Positions 47,970 through 58,071 of a DNA stretch of 64,000 nt are shown here, piece after piece. How positions within the stretch are numbered: the stretch's first letter is position 1; each line of letters begins with the position of its first letter. The position numbers and the translations under genes were made by a program. The notes beneath the pieces were generated by a model. It was not told the DNA's origin. It did not search any database and saw nothing but the letters and a program-made list of their open reading frames with translations. Source of the stretch: Acanthosepion lycidas (taxonomy: Eukaryota; Mollusca; Cephalopoda; Sepiida; Sepiidae); the NCBI GenBank assembly GCA_963932145.1, contig OZ010582.1:10562774-10626773 (forward strand). The letters are read 5' to 3'.

Positions 47970-48550
47970 CCTTTTTTGCTATATTTTTCACAATGAGTAA
48001 CACCTTGCGTCTTAGAAGCTATGTTACCTTGCTTGGGGTGAAATTATTAAAAGAATTATCATGATAGATTTGTTCTTATACAATACATGATTATTTTAAA
48101 CATCGTTAAATTAAAATTAAATATAAATTACTCTGATGACGAATTAATTGAAAGCGTCATGATCTATGCGGCGCCGACGATTAAAATATGAGCAGGCTAT
48201 TTCAGTTTTCCATGGTTCTTATTAAATTACTTCTGAATATATGTGTGCAACGTAAAGCTGGACTAAAAATAATCAGTTGAATTTACTTTAAACTAATTTT
48301 TATACCGATGCAATTAATGTCATAATGCCTTCAATTTCTTAAGCTATTTTACTCGGGAATTAAGCTCACGTTATTTTAAAATATGTTTTTTTCTGATGAA
48401 ACGTGTTAAATTGTCTTATATATTTGTTACTTTTTATATATGCTTGTAGATTTTAGATACAAAAAAGCTTTGGTTGTTTAAATTTTCTATAAGCGAAGCA
48501 TTGTTTTATAGAAATTAATTGAGAATATTATATGTGCCTTAAAATCCTAA
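47970..48550. other. No gene recognised
   Basis: AT-rich, no assigned repeat. Confidence 0.45.
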
Positions 48551-48556
48551 TATGTC

Positions 48557-48770
48557 TCGTAGGGTGTACGGGTGGCATAACGTTTATCGGCGTGGGAAAT
48601 GGAATCCGTGAATCGAATTCTGTTGTGTTCACTTTTAAGTAATGCATTTGGAAAATGTATGGATCGATTTCACTTATTTTCAGCTCTGAATTAAATAATA
48701 AGCTGGGTTCTCTATGCTTGAGCTCTAATAGTAAAGTTTCTCTGAAATCAAAACCATAGAAATGTCTACA
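48557..48770 (+). repeat. tRNA-derived SINE, family 2 (divergent)
   Basis: Head GGTGGCATAACGTTTATCGG, B box GAATCGAATTCTG, body TTGTGTTCACTTTTAAGTAA, GCTGGGTTCTCTATG, end TCTCTGAAATCAA. Order and spacing fit family 2 but identity is lower. Confidence 0.75.
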
Positions 48771-48779
48771 GGAAAACCG

Positions 48780-50735
48780 CTCATTATTTTTCCTAAGAAC
48801 CAGTAGCAACTCAGATATTATAAATAAAAGTTAGCTTCGATGTCACATAACTGCTTGTCTCCTGATGCATTTTCTTAATAGGCAAACCTAATAAAAATCA
48901 GTTGAATGGTAAACCCGTTGAATATTTTCTATTACCATTCTGAAAAATTTGAAAGCAAAGGTTTTTATTACTGTAAATGGAGAAATCATTACAAGGAATG
49001 AAAAATATATTCAGACCAGAATTCTCCTTATGAATCACCACAAACAAAATATCCACTTTCATTTTATTCAAAATAGAAAACCGTCCAAAAATTGTATGGA
49101 ATTACAAAAAAAAAATGAAAGTCTAATCAATGAATAAGCTCTTCCATCATTTGTCAGACCATAGTTAATAAAAGAAAATATAGATAAAAGTGAATATAAA
49201 ACACGAATATTGTTGGACACAAATTATAAGACATCTTATAGTACATTTGTATTGTTTATTGAAGTTCCCACTAGTGTACAGTATAAGACATCATATCATA
49301 AATATAAATAAATTGTCCAGTAACATTTTCCTTTGAAGTAAATGAAGTTTTTATTTGATTGCACAATGATTTAGTAATGATGTGCCTGTGCCTTTGTTCT
49401 TGTTCATATAGAATATGTGAAGCTTCCGTAGTTAAATTGACGCGTCTTTCAAAACATTGAGAATGTGAAGCTGAATTCGGAAAATTCCAGTGACGTTTCA
49501 TTTATTAGAATCTCATGCAGTTCATTATTTGAAATGCCTTCTACAACTAAAAACTCCATGTTTTGAGTGGTTAATCACATTTGACCAATATGTCATTTAC
49601 GAGTTGATGACTGTAATTTTTTCCAATTTCTTTTTAGTGACTCGCTATTATTGAAACAAAAAAAAATATTTTTCTTGGAAAATTTAGCCATACTTGGTTA
49701 TATTTCCATGAATTAATTTGGATAGAATTTCATAATTAGTCTTATTAATTAGCATAACTAATTAATGAATTATGAATATTCACTTATCTAATAGAGAAAA
49801 AAATATAGCCTCACCTTCACTTCAAATTCATCTGACTTTAGCATTGAGAAAATAGTATTTTCTGGAAACAAGGCGAAAACATTTTGCTGTGAATCATTTA
49901 TTGCAACATTCTATATTTTGTTCGACTGTTGGTTTGTTCTCTGGATCATGTTGATGATATACTGTAGTTAGTGATGGATTATATTATGCCTTTTAGTTTC
50001 AAAACATGTAATTGCATATAATTCAATTAAAAATTTTATATGGTTGTGTGATAAGACTTTTACTGATCACCGGAATGAAATTCCAACGCTATAATTTTAA
50101 CCTAAACATAATCTTTTAACCTAAACAACTTTCCGCAAAAATCTGTAAAAATTTAAAAAATATATTCTGTCATTATTTATCATGTCAAACACCAACTTTT
50201 AAATTGAGTGCAAAACCTCCGTTCCAAAATCGACCTGCGCTAATGTATAGTGTATTAATTAATCATAAAGTGCATCCCGAAAAAAATAGCAGAAGAGGAA
50301 TGAGAAAAATTTTGCTTGTTAATTCATTAAACTCATTCACTTAAATGCTACTTCGCCTACCAGTGTATTTAGGAGTTGATTGGTTTGATTTTCAAAAACA
50401 AATGTGCTGTTCAGAAAAAAAAAAAAGTATTTTACAAGCAACTTAAGTGCACCGATTTTATGTATATCTTTAAACTCTATTACAAACTTACTATTTTGGG
50501 AGATGACGACACATGTTTGAATGTACTGAAGGTTCTCTATTTGTTGCAGATTAAAATCAAACAACGCTTTAAGGTCTTTTAATAATAACCAGCAATTTTC
50601 AAATGACTTTCTAAATTTCGTCGGTAATTTATTTCTTTTGCTTTCTTTCAGTTTTAATTTTCTGTTGAATCGACTGTTTTTTATTTATTTTTATTTTTTT
50701 GGGTGGGGGTATGAATACAAGAAGCAAATTTTATT
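48780..50735. other. No gene recognised
   Basis: About 2 kb of AT-rich DNA. Frames at 48949-49137, 49271-49501, 50337-50564 and 50376-50582 show no known domain. Confidence 0.5.
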
Positions 50736-50737
50736 AC

Positions 50738-50740
50738 TAC

Positions 50741-50777
<37 letters not shown>
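50738..50777. repeat. (ATT)n microsatellite
   Basis: About 13 units; on the minus strand this is the AAT tail of the adjoining LINE. Confidence 0.96.
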
Positions 50778-51010
50778 TGAAATTTGAGCTCCACCCAGAC
50801 ATTAGACTTTTCGGTCGGGGCCGGGGCCGGGGCCAAGGCGGGACAGTATGGTAAGATCTCAGTTGCTCATGGCAGTTTAAAGTCACAACAATTTCATTAG
50901 TGCATCAGTTGTTCCAAGCAGCACTGCCACCTGCGCAGTCCCAATGATGTCAAGTAACTCTAAGATGTTTTGCGTCGCAAATAAATTATTACTACCTCTA
51001 ATACCACCAC
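50778..51010 (-). pseudogene. RLE-type LINE 3' end between ATT arrays
   Basis: Minus-strand coding NILELLDIIGTAQVAVLLG and TTDALMKLL with a stop at 50885-50883 matches the LLQKxALLGTARILRKVL-stop tail of RLE LINEs. The 3' UTR is GC-rich (GGGGCCGGGGCCGGGGCC at about 50818-50834 on plus) and ends in AAT repeats. The 5' truncation point also lies next to an (AAT)n array (51020-51082). Confidence 0.7.
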
Positions 51011-51019
51011 TACTACTAC

Positions 51020-51023
51020 TATC

Positions 51024-51082
<59 letters not shown>
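51020..51082. repeat. (ATC/ATT)n microsatellite
   Basis: ATCATTATC units grade into pure ATT. Confidence 0.95.
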
Positions 51083-51083
<1 letters not shown>

Positions 51084-51295
51084 TGTCTATATTTCTAAGA
51101 TGAGCTATCGTAATTATTTACATTATTTACATTGTTCGGGTTGTTGACCTCATCTTTGTTGTCACATTCCCGACGGAAATAAAGGGTTCAGTTTGAAATT
51201 TCTATTCACCTGAAGAAGGCCGGAATGTACAACGGCCGGAAAGTCGTGAATATAGCAAAAGTTGAGGACAACAATTCGAAAAATAAATATTGTAA

Positions 51296-51296
<1 letters not shown>
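51083..51296. repeat. Foldback element with hammerhead-like core between ATT arrays
   Basis: The left half (51083-51165) is inverse to the right half (51240-51296). The plus core at 51210-51247 is CTGAAGA, GGCCG/CGGCC stem, then GGAAAGTCG. (ATT)n lies on both sides. Confidence 0.8.

Positions 51297-51348
<52 letters not shown>
51297..51348. repeat. (ATT)n microsatellite
   Basis: About 17 ATT units. Confidence 0.97.
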
Positions 51349-51349
<1 letters not shown>

Positions 51350-52150
51350 TCATGCATTTTTATGTCCATACTCAATGCCTAATAGTTATCGCTGGAAATA
51401 GAATGCAGTAAAATTCGCAAAAATAGTCAACAATACTCACACTGCACATGCAGATTATCGGTACTAGATGGCATTATTAATCTCTATTCGTCTTCAAATT
51501 TCTAAAAATATCAAACCCTGATTTCACTGTTCTTTCACGGTGCTAAATTCGCTATTATATGCATGTTGCTAATTTTCCTGTGATACAGAGTTTTCGATTT
51601 TCCGGGCAATGTCCTGTCATAATTCCAGCATTTCTTTCATTCTCTGCCTGGCGAGCAAAACTACGTATATGTTTTTTTTTTTTTTTTCACGGTGTCCCGG
51701 TTCAATTTTCTCGCTTGTTTGGTGGGTGTGACTGGTTGCCTGAAACCCAAAGAATCTTATTATTTTCTTGCTTTACTATTATTTTGAGAACCTATGATTA
51801 GCGTTCATACCATTTGTTTTCATAGTCGAAACTAAGTCTTTTGAACAATTCTCATTTGCCGGTAGTGCGCGGATTTTCACAACAGGAATATCTGGTGACT
51901 TTCATTTTGTATCAAATGACAGCCAGTCTTCAAATTGCTTTGTCATTCTCCTTTCTATCCTTTATTGATATCACCATTACGCTGCACTCGTTGAATTTTT
52001 CCCAGCGTTAGTGTCTTTGGCTTTACATATGGTTCATGTGACAGGAACTCTTTTACGTATTGAAGCATTCTAATGCGTATATTCTTATCATTATATTATT
52101 ATTATTATGGGATAACTAAATATTAAATTTGTATCATCCGTTATTTTTCT
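51350..52150. other. No gene recognised
   Basis: An 80-codon plus frame (51559-51801) has a T-homopolymer-derived FFFFF run and no known domain. Confidence 0.45.
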
Positions 52151-52152
52151 GA

Positions 52153-52325
52153 TGAATAAGCCAATGGCATAACGGATACTAGGACAAGAATGGAATCGGC
52201 GTGTCGAGTTCAAGCGTATTCGGTAATTTTCATTTTCTTGACAATGCTTCTAAGTAAAGCGGGAATTTATCTCTTCCGCCAGCGAGTTATGTGTTAAGAT
52301 TTTCCTTGGTTTGAATCCAATCATG
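52153..52325 (+). repeat. tRNA-derived SINE, family 2 (divergent)
   Basis: Head CCAATGGCATAACGGATACTAG, B box GAGTTCAAGCG, GTAATTTTCATTTTCTTG, GCGAGTTATGTGTTAAG. Degenerate but in the family 2 order. Confidence 0.62.
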
Positions 52326-52464
52326 GATGATAAATCAAAATTTAAAAACATTGCAATGGAAATCTAATATCTAATTTCTTTATCAAGGTTAATTTTATTT
52401 CAAATATAATAAAATGAATTTTACGGTTATCTAAAGCAATAAAACATTTTTGGATTGTAATTTT

Positions 52465-52778
52465 GTGGACATAATAATGATGGTTTGGTGATATAAGTTT
52501 AATTAATTAACCCGTAGCTTGGGGAGAAGTGGTGGATTCATACCCTTTCCCAAGGGTATTTGCTCATAAAGAAATATACCGAACCCAAACTGGAACTGAA
52601 ACTAGACACTCCGATTAAAAATATCGAGGCATTATTTATTACACCACCCACAGATCCACGCTTATAGCACCTGGCATTTCCAAGCGGTCATCCATCTAAG
52701 TTCTGATCAGACTTGACGTTGCTTAACTTTGGTGATCGTACGGGTGCCTGTGTTTCAACGGTACGTAGCTGTATTTAT
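52465..52778 (-). repeat. 5S rRNA-derived retroposon, copy 2
   Basis: The tail 52465-52657 shares ATAATAATGATGGTTTGGTG and TTAATTAACCCGTAG with copy 1. The head is the 5S-like block given separately. Read on the minus strand the 5S head comes first and the unrelated tail second. Confidence 0.82.
52658..52775 (-). pseudogene. 5S rRNA-like sequence, full length
   Basis: The minus strand covers about 118 bases, the size of 5S rRNA. It starts ACAGCTACGTACCGTTGAAA and carries CGATCACCAAAGTTAAGCAA (box A region). It then has TAGATGGATGACCGCTTGG (box C region) and ends CCAGGTGCTATAAGC. The internal pol III promoter elements are recognisable with a few changes. It probably descends from a 5S gene captured as a SINE head. 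Confidence 0.82.
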
Positions 52779-52779
52779 A

Positions 52780-54085
52780 TAATTAAATAAAAAAGGTCTC
52801 TGAGGAGAGACATAACAAGAAAGAGCTTTTTTTTTTAATTTCTGTTGAAATTGTGCATATCCGAAGCCTTCACTTACGCCCATGTGAGGGTAAATTTGAT
52901 AGCTACTTTTGAATTATTCTGGTTCGGTTACGGATGAAAATCAAATTTACTGCAATGTGAGTTGATTTATTGTTTCAGAATGAGTTTTCAAATAGCTAGT
53001 TAAATTTCTTAGCAACGGAGTAAAGAAAAAAAGGAAAACCTGGAAGAAAGTAACATTTAGAAAGGATATTTAATACTAGATAAGAATGCCGTGAAAGAAA
53101 AGCTTTTGCTTTTTTCAAAATATGTTATTTCTCACCTTTTACCAATAAGCATCTGTTGTTTACTAATTATACCCTTGCCGGTTCTATATAAACATTCTTA
53201 ATACTTTCATCTTCTCTCAAACAAAGTTGTTTAAAGACGAATAGTTATCGTGTAAGAATGCAGAGTTTACTTTGTCGCTTAGTTTATGTTTTCATTCCTG
53301 TCATTATTTATCTCAGTTGTGACACAATCTCCTCAGTCTGAAACAAAAACATAGCAGCGAGCTGATTCGCTCAATACAAATATGATAATCTAAGTAAGGC
53401 ACAGCCATTTCCCGACTTACAAACCTTTAATTTAAAAAATTTCAGCGACTTAAATAAAACTGTAACTATAACTTTTTTATTAGTAACTAGTTTTTAACTT
53501 TTATCGCAGAATTTATCCTTACATTGTAATACTTGATAATAACACGTTTTTCCTGTTTACCATCGAAGAACACTTTATTTATCTGAATAAAACGTCTGCA
53601 TTATTGGTCCTTCTATGATCCAGTAGCTCAGAATTGACGCCATCTTGCATACTTTTTCCTTTAAATTTTCCTCCAGTATTCCTTCTATGATTATTTAACA
53701 GCAATAGAATTTTAATTTATTTTTTTTTTTTAAGGATATGATATACCATGTCCTTTCAACCATAGCCGAAATGATTTAAAATCTTAACATTTTCGGGATC
53801 TGACTGAACAGCGGTTGCGACCTTTTATTAGGAGTTTACAAGGTTGGAAATTGTTGGATTACTGCATCAGTAAGGATATCTACAGTCACATAATATCGGG
53901 TTATTTTCAGTGTCATGTTCCCCAATTCTGAAGCCACATTATGTTTTAGTATTGGCCACATTCTAGCCAGGTTGTATTGCCGTAGATGATGGATAGTGGT
54001 AATTTTGGCCTTTTCCATCTTTAAACTTAATCTTCTTATGACAGATACAATGAACAAGAATTCGAATAAAGAAAAAAAATCTACT
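52780..54085. other. No gene recognised
   Basis: No frame with a known domain; the minus frame 53836-54096 partly overlaps the LINE relic that follows. Confidence 0.45.
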
Positions 54086-54089
54086 ACCT

Positions 54090-54510
54090 TAAACATTTAT
54101 AGATCTGCAATTCGTCCGTCCATTTTAATATTGCTGCCACATATTATCTGGTGCTTCTGTTATTTATTTAAAGATTCTTCATAAAAAAAAAAAAAAAAAA
54201 CGTGAAGAATCTTCAAAATTACTGTTCCTGATCTGGTATCTCGCTTTCTGACATATTTTCACCGACTTAATATATCTTCCCTGTGGCTTTTCTATTAAAA
54301 ATTTCATGGTAATTTTTCTGAGACAATTTCTCTATGGTGTCTAGATTTTATGTATTTAAGCGCAGTACGAGATTGGCGGCAAGGTTGAAATTGCTAGATC
54401 GTAGAGTTTTTTTCCTCGCACTTCTCGCTTGTGGAACTCTCGTCCAGTTCCTTGCTTTCCTGCCAAATTTCATCTCCATATATTTTAATGCCATGTTAAT
54501 CGTTATCTTT
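54090..54510 (+). pseudogene. Jockey/CR1-like LINE 3' end with an A-run break
   Basis: Plus-strand LNIYRSAIRPSILILLPHII (the IYKSTIRPxxEY block, Glu lost), an (A)18 run at about 54183-54200, then frameshifted sequence. It resumes as YVFKRSTRLAARLKLLD and LLACGTLVQFLAFLPNFISI (54334-54480), the C-terminal STRLAAR...LWNSLPxxxFP region. Confidence 0.82.
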
Positions 54511-54519
54511 TGTCATCTT

Positions 54520-55890
54520 AATTCCTGCTCTTTTCTTGCTCTTTCTGATTCTCTCTGTCTGTCTCTCTATTTCTCCCGCCAACAATTTTTCTTATATTCA
54601 TTCACACTCAGTCACCCCGTACATGTTAGCGGCGTTATGATTAAAAAAAATATTCTACCATAAACAAAGCAAAAACATCTGTGGATGAAGTTCTTTTTTG
54701 ATGTTGGTACTGCTATCATATCATTTTTCCTATTTATTCACCTAAAACAATGAGAGCAAAGCTAAAACAATTATAAAGCCTGGGTAAAAAGACTTCTGCA
54801 AATTGTAGAAACCTCGTTTTCGTTTCTCAAACGAAATCTCATGAGTAACACAAATTACTTCTTTGCAAATATCCCGAATAAATAAACGACATATTGTCCT
54901 ATAGAAAAGATGATAAGCTAATTCGTAACGCTGTTTGCTAACATTCAAAGTTGCCTCTGTTTTGGTTGGTTTTGATAATTCATAGCGGTGAAATACCTAA
55001 TTATTTCTCGAACATCCTAATATATTTAATTAGTATTTTGCTGCTGAAGATGAAACGCTTAATTGTTATATTCTATATGATGTTCTCCGTTATTAGTGTT
55101 AATATTGTAAATTATAATGTAAGGTTCTAGTTTACGTATATACGAATTCTTTTTTATGATGTCAGATTCATGCCAATCTCATACTCTGATTCGAAAGGTA
55201 AGCTTAATGAATATTTAATAGCTATGGTGTATGGATTTCCCGTTGAAAGATTCTTGTGTTAGAATACAGGTAAACTTCACAACTTTTTTGCTTTGAATTC
55301 ATTCCGTTATATTTTATAATCACTATATTATCTCACACCATTGTGTATGAATAATGGTCCTCAAATTATCACTGAATATTAATTTTTAAAATGTATGAAG
55401 CTAAGTTTAGTAATTACTAAGTATCGTCTGTTAAATGCTATGTGCTTCAAAACATACTAAGTTCAGTCATTCATTCTCCCATATTCCTTAGGTTGGTTAC
55501 TTGTTCTTCCTTGATCCAGAATATCATGTGAGTTTTAAATTCTCTAGGTTTTCTTTCCTCATTATCTGTCGCAAAAATGTCTGCTGTCTCTTTCAGATTG
55601 TCAGTGTCAGTGAATATGTTGTTCATTTTTTCATTTAATTTTCCCTCGTTGCTCAGAATTACTAACATACGTCTTCGCAACATATGACAGCAGAGTCATA
55701 TTCTCTGCCGATATCTATTGGATTCGCTTAGAATTTCTAGACACCATTCTCAAATAATAAATTCGAAATTAAAGAGCAGTTCTGCACTTCTTCATTTTTA
55801 AAGAATCAATAATCTGAACTCAAGGAAAGATGATGCGTTTTAACGAAGCTCGAAAATATTAAGGAATTTTAAGTTTAACAGGAAAATGTA
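54520..55890. other. No gene recognised
   Basis: AT-rich; minus frames 54742-54948 and 55471-55683 have no recognised domain. Confidence 0.45.
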
Positions 55891-55894
55891 AATA

Positions 55895-55974
55895 TTAGGT
55901 TGGTGCAAAAATAATGTCGTTTTCTCACATATGTTACTATGTGAGAAAACGACATTATTTTTGCACCAAACTAA
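55895..55974. mobile_element. 80-bp mariner MITE (hairpin)
   Basis: Near-perfect inverted repeat starting TTAGGTTGGTGCAAAAATAA and ending with its complement (one change, CCAAACTAA), flanked by TA at 55893-55894 and 55975-55976. Size, TA target duplication and terminal sequence closely resemble the human MADE1 MITE of the Hsmar1 mariner group. It has no coding capacity and needs a mariner transposase in trans. Confidence 0.93.
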
Positions 55975-56136
55975 TACAGCTTAAATTAATAAAATAATTT
56001 AATATAATTTACAATTATTATTTATTTCATTTTTTATATATATTATGATTAATATTATTTCTTTCAACTTTTTCCATAGCGGGTTTTTCTGTATAAGTAT
56101 TTATCTGTTTTGTAGAACTGGGTGATCGGGTGGAAA

Positions 56137-56376
56137 TTAACTCCAAGTATATTTAGCTATCTCCACGAGGGTTGCATGTGGCAGGAGGCCGGTTTAACGT
56201 GGGTTCTTCGAGCCCGTAGGCTCGGCCAAAAACATTCCCTTTTGAACCCGTATAAACGGGTACAGGGTCAGTCAACCTCCCCGAACGAGACTCTGATCTT
56301 CGACGGATTCCTCTCCGCTCGAAGGCAGAGAGTTTAGCTGGAACAGATCCCAACAAGTCGGATGTTAACTCCAAGT
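56137..56376. mobile_element. GC-richer insert flanked by 12-bp direct repeats
   Basis: TTAACTCCAAGT occurs at 56137-56148 and 56365-56376. The 216 bases between are much richer in G+C than the flanks (AACCCGTATAAACGGGTACA; GAACGAGACTCTGATCTTCG). The direct repeats look like a target-site duplication, so a retroposed structured RNA or SINE is plausible. I cannot name the source. Confidence 0.55.
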
Positions 56377-56842
56377 GGAATACTTTCAAATTTAAGGTGA
56401 AAAGTAGGGAAGAATTTCAGTTATTCTTATTGGTTGAAATCATAAATATGAAAGATAGCATTATTAAAGTGCCAATGAGCGTAAGGTAACGTATGGGTGT
56501 ATGTGTTTACCTTTCTGTGTGTGTCGTTTTTGTGGCATAGGTATGTGTGCGTATGTGGGCGATTGCTAATGAGAATTTATTACAAAAACGAAATATGTGA
56601 TTTCCCCACAAAACTAATATTTGGTCTAAATCCCAAACGCAGTGGATTTCACGATGTGCTTAGCGCCAGCCACTAGCATATGACAAAGCTAACACGTACA
56701 CTCAGATACAAACATATAGACAGACACAGTCACATTTATACATACGTATACATACATACGCACTCACACACACATATATATATGTGTTTTTGTATTTTTA
56801 TAAAGATATATTTATGTGTATATATATCTATCTGTCTGTCTA

Positions 56843-56845
<3 letters not shown>

Positions 56846-56922
<77 letters not shown>
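56846..56922. repeat. (CT)n-(TA)n microsatellite
   Basis: CT tract to 56879 then TA units. Confidence 0.97.
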
Positions 56923-56925
<3 letters not shown>

Positions 56926-56928
56926 AAA

Positions 56929-57118
56929 AGACTTAAACACTAATATTCTATAGTTATAATTTATTACATTGGAATCGTAATTACGATCCAATTCAACAAA
57001 CCTACAAATTCAAAAAAGAAATCGATTTCTTTTTGAATTTGTAGGTCTGATGAATTGAATCGTAATTACGATTCCAATGTAATAAATTATAACCATGGAA
57101 TATTAGTGTTTGAGTCTT
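56929..57118. repeat. 190-bp near-perfect palindrome
   Basis: Arms 56929-57023 and 57024-57118 meet at GAAATCGATTTC with no spacer. Each arm also holds an internal palindrome GAATCGTAATTACGATTC, complete on the right arm. The right arm has CTGATGAATTG just before it. No coding sequence. Confidence 0.93.
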
Positions 57119-57180
57119 CTATATTATATTCTTACTCTGTCCTGTACATTAAGTTCTACCTGGATTCTATCCTCTTAGAA

Positions 57181-57210
57181 ATATATGTGTGTGTGTGTGT
57201 GTGTGTGTGT
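57181..57210. repeat. (TG)n microsatellite
   Basis: Pure TG dinucleotides after ATA. Confidence 0.95.
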
Positions 57211-57328
57211 AAACCTTTGGTTATGTGAATAATCCCGAGGAGTTCCTAAGAAATGAATATCCAGGTAAAACTCGTCGTAGAGAGCTTAATGTATGATAAT
57301 AATAACAAATCTTACAGAGTAATATAAT

Positions 57329-57519
57329 TAAGAAAAAATTCAAAAAAAAATCATTACATTTGAATTTTACAGCTATAAACTTAAATTTATTTCGCAGTTG
57401 TTTTACTGAATACCGAAAACATTTCATTATATTATAATGCAGTGTAAAGAAACTGCAAAATAAAATTTAAATTTATAGCTGCAAAATTCAAACATGTTTT
57501 TTCTTTGAATTTTTTCTTA
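57329..57519. repeat. Foldback element, 77-bp arms
   Basis: Arms 57329-57405 and 57443-57519 are inverse with several changes (AAGAAAAAATTCAAA against TTTGAATTTTTTCTT). The loop is 37 bases. Confidence 0.85.
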
Positions 57520-57715
57520 TTTACACACATATATATAATTCGCAGACAGTACTGTTTCGCTGCATCACAGCTCCACAGTGCGTCTGGACATCCGATAGCA
57601 TCAAGCCCGGATCGCTACTCAATCGACTTGGTTTCAGTCAGAGTTTATACCACTGAACTCTCTTCATTCGACATAGCGAAGCAGCTAAATCTAGTGTATT
57701 GCTTTTTGGGGAATA

Positions 57716-57772
57716 GAGAGAGAGAGAGAGAGAGAGATAGAGAGAGAAAGAAAGAGAGAGAGAGAAGAGACA
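57716..57772. repeat. (GA)n-rich microsatellite
   Basis: GAGA units with AAAG interruptions; it gives the RERERE frames. Confidence 0.95.
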
Positions 57773-57946
57773 GACAAGCAGGCAGTGATAGAGAAAGATG
57801 AATTGATGATTACCTTCAGGCATCAAATAGAATGCCACCATAAAGTGTTGACATCAATGATCACTTTCATATTTGTACATGATCTATCCCTGATAGTGAT
57901 CACTTTTACCAATAATTATAGCTTCCCTTATAACGGTATGTTCATC

Positions 57947-57982
57947 ACACACACACACATACACATATCTATCTATCTATCT

Positions 57983-58068
<86 letters not shown>
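57947..58068. repeat. Compound (CA)n/(TCTA)n/(TA)n microsatellite
   Basis: CA run, TCTA units, then about 36 TA units. Confidence 0.96.

Positions 58069-58069
<1 letters not shown>

Positions 58070-58071
<2 letters not shown>

Noticed and set aside
52658..52775. A functional 5S rRNA gene
   Set aside because: Single, with changes inside the promoter boxes, and joined to a tail shared with another dispersed copy, so a retroposon.
56220..56340. An 18S rRNA fragment
   Set aside because: Only about 14 bases (CGAACGAGACTCTG) agree; flanking bases do not follow rRNA.
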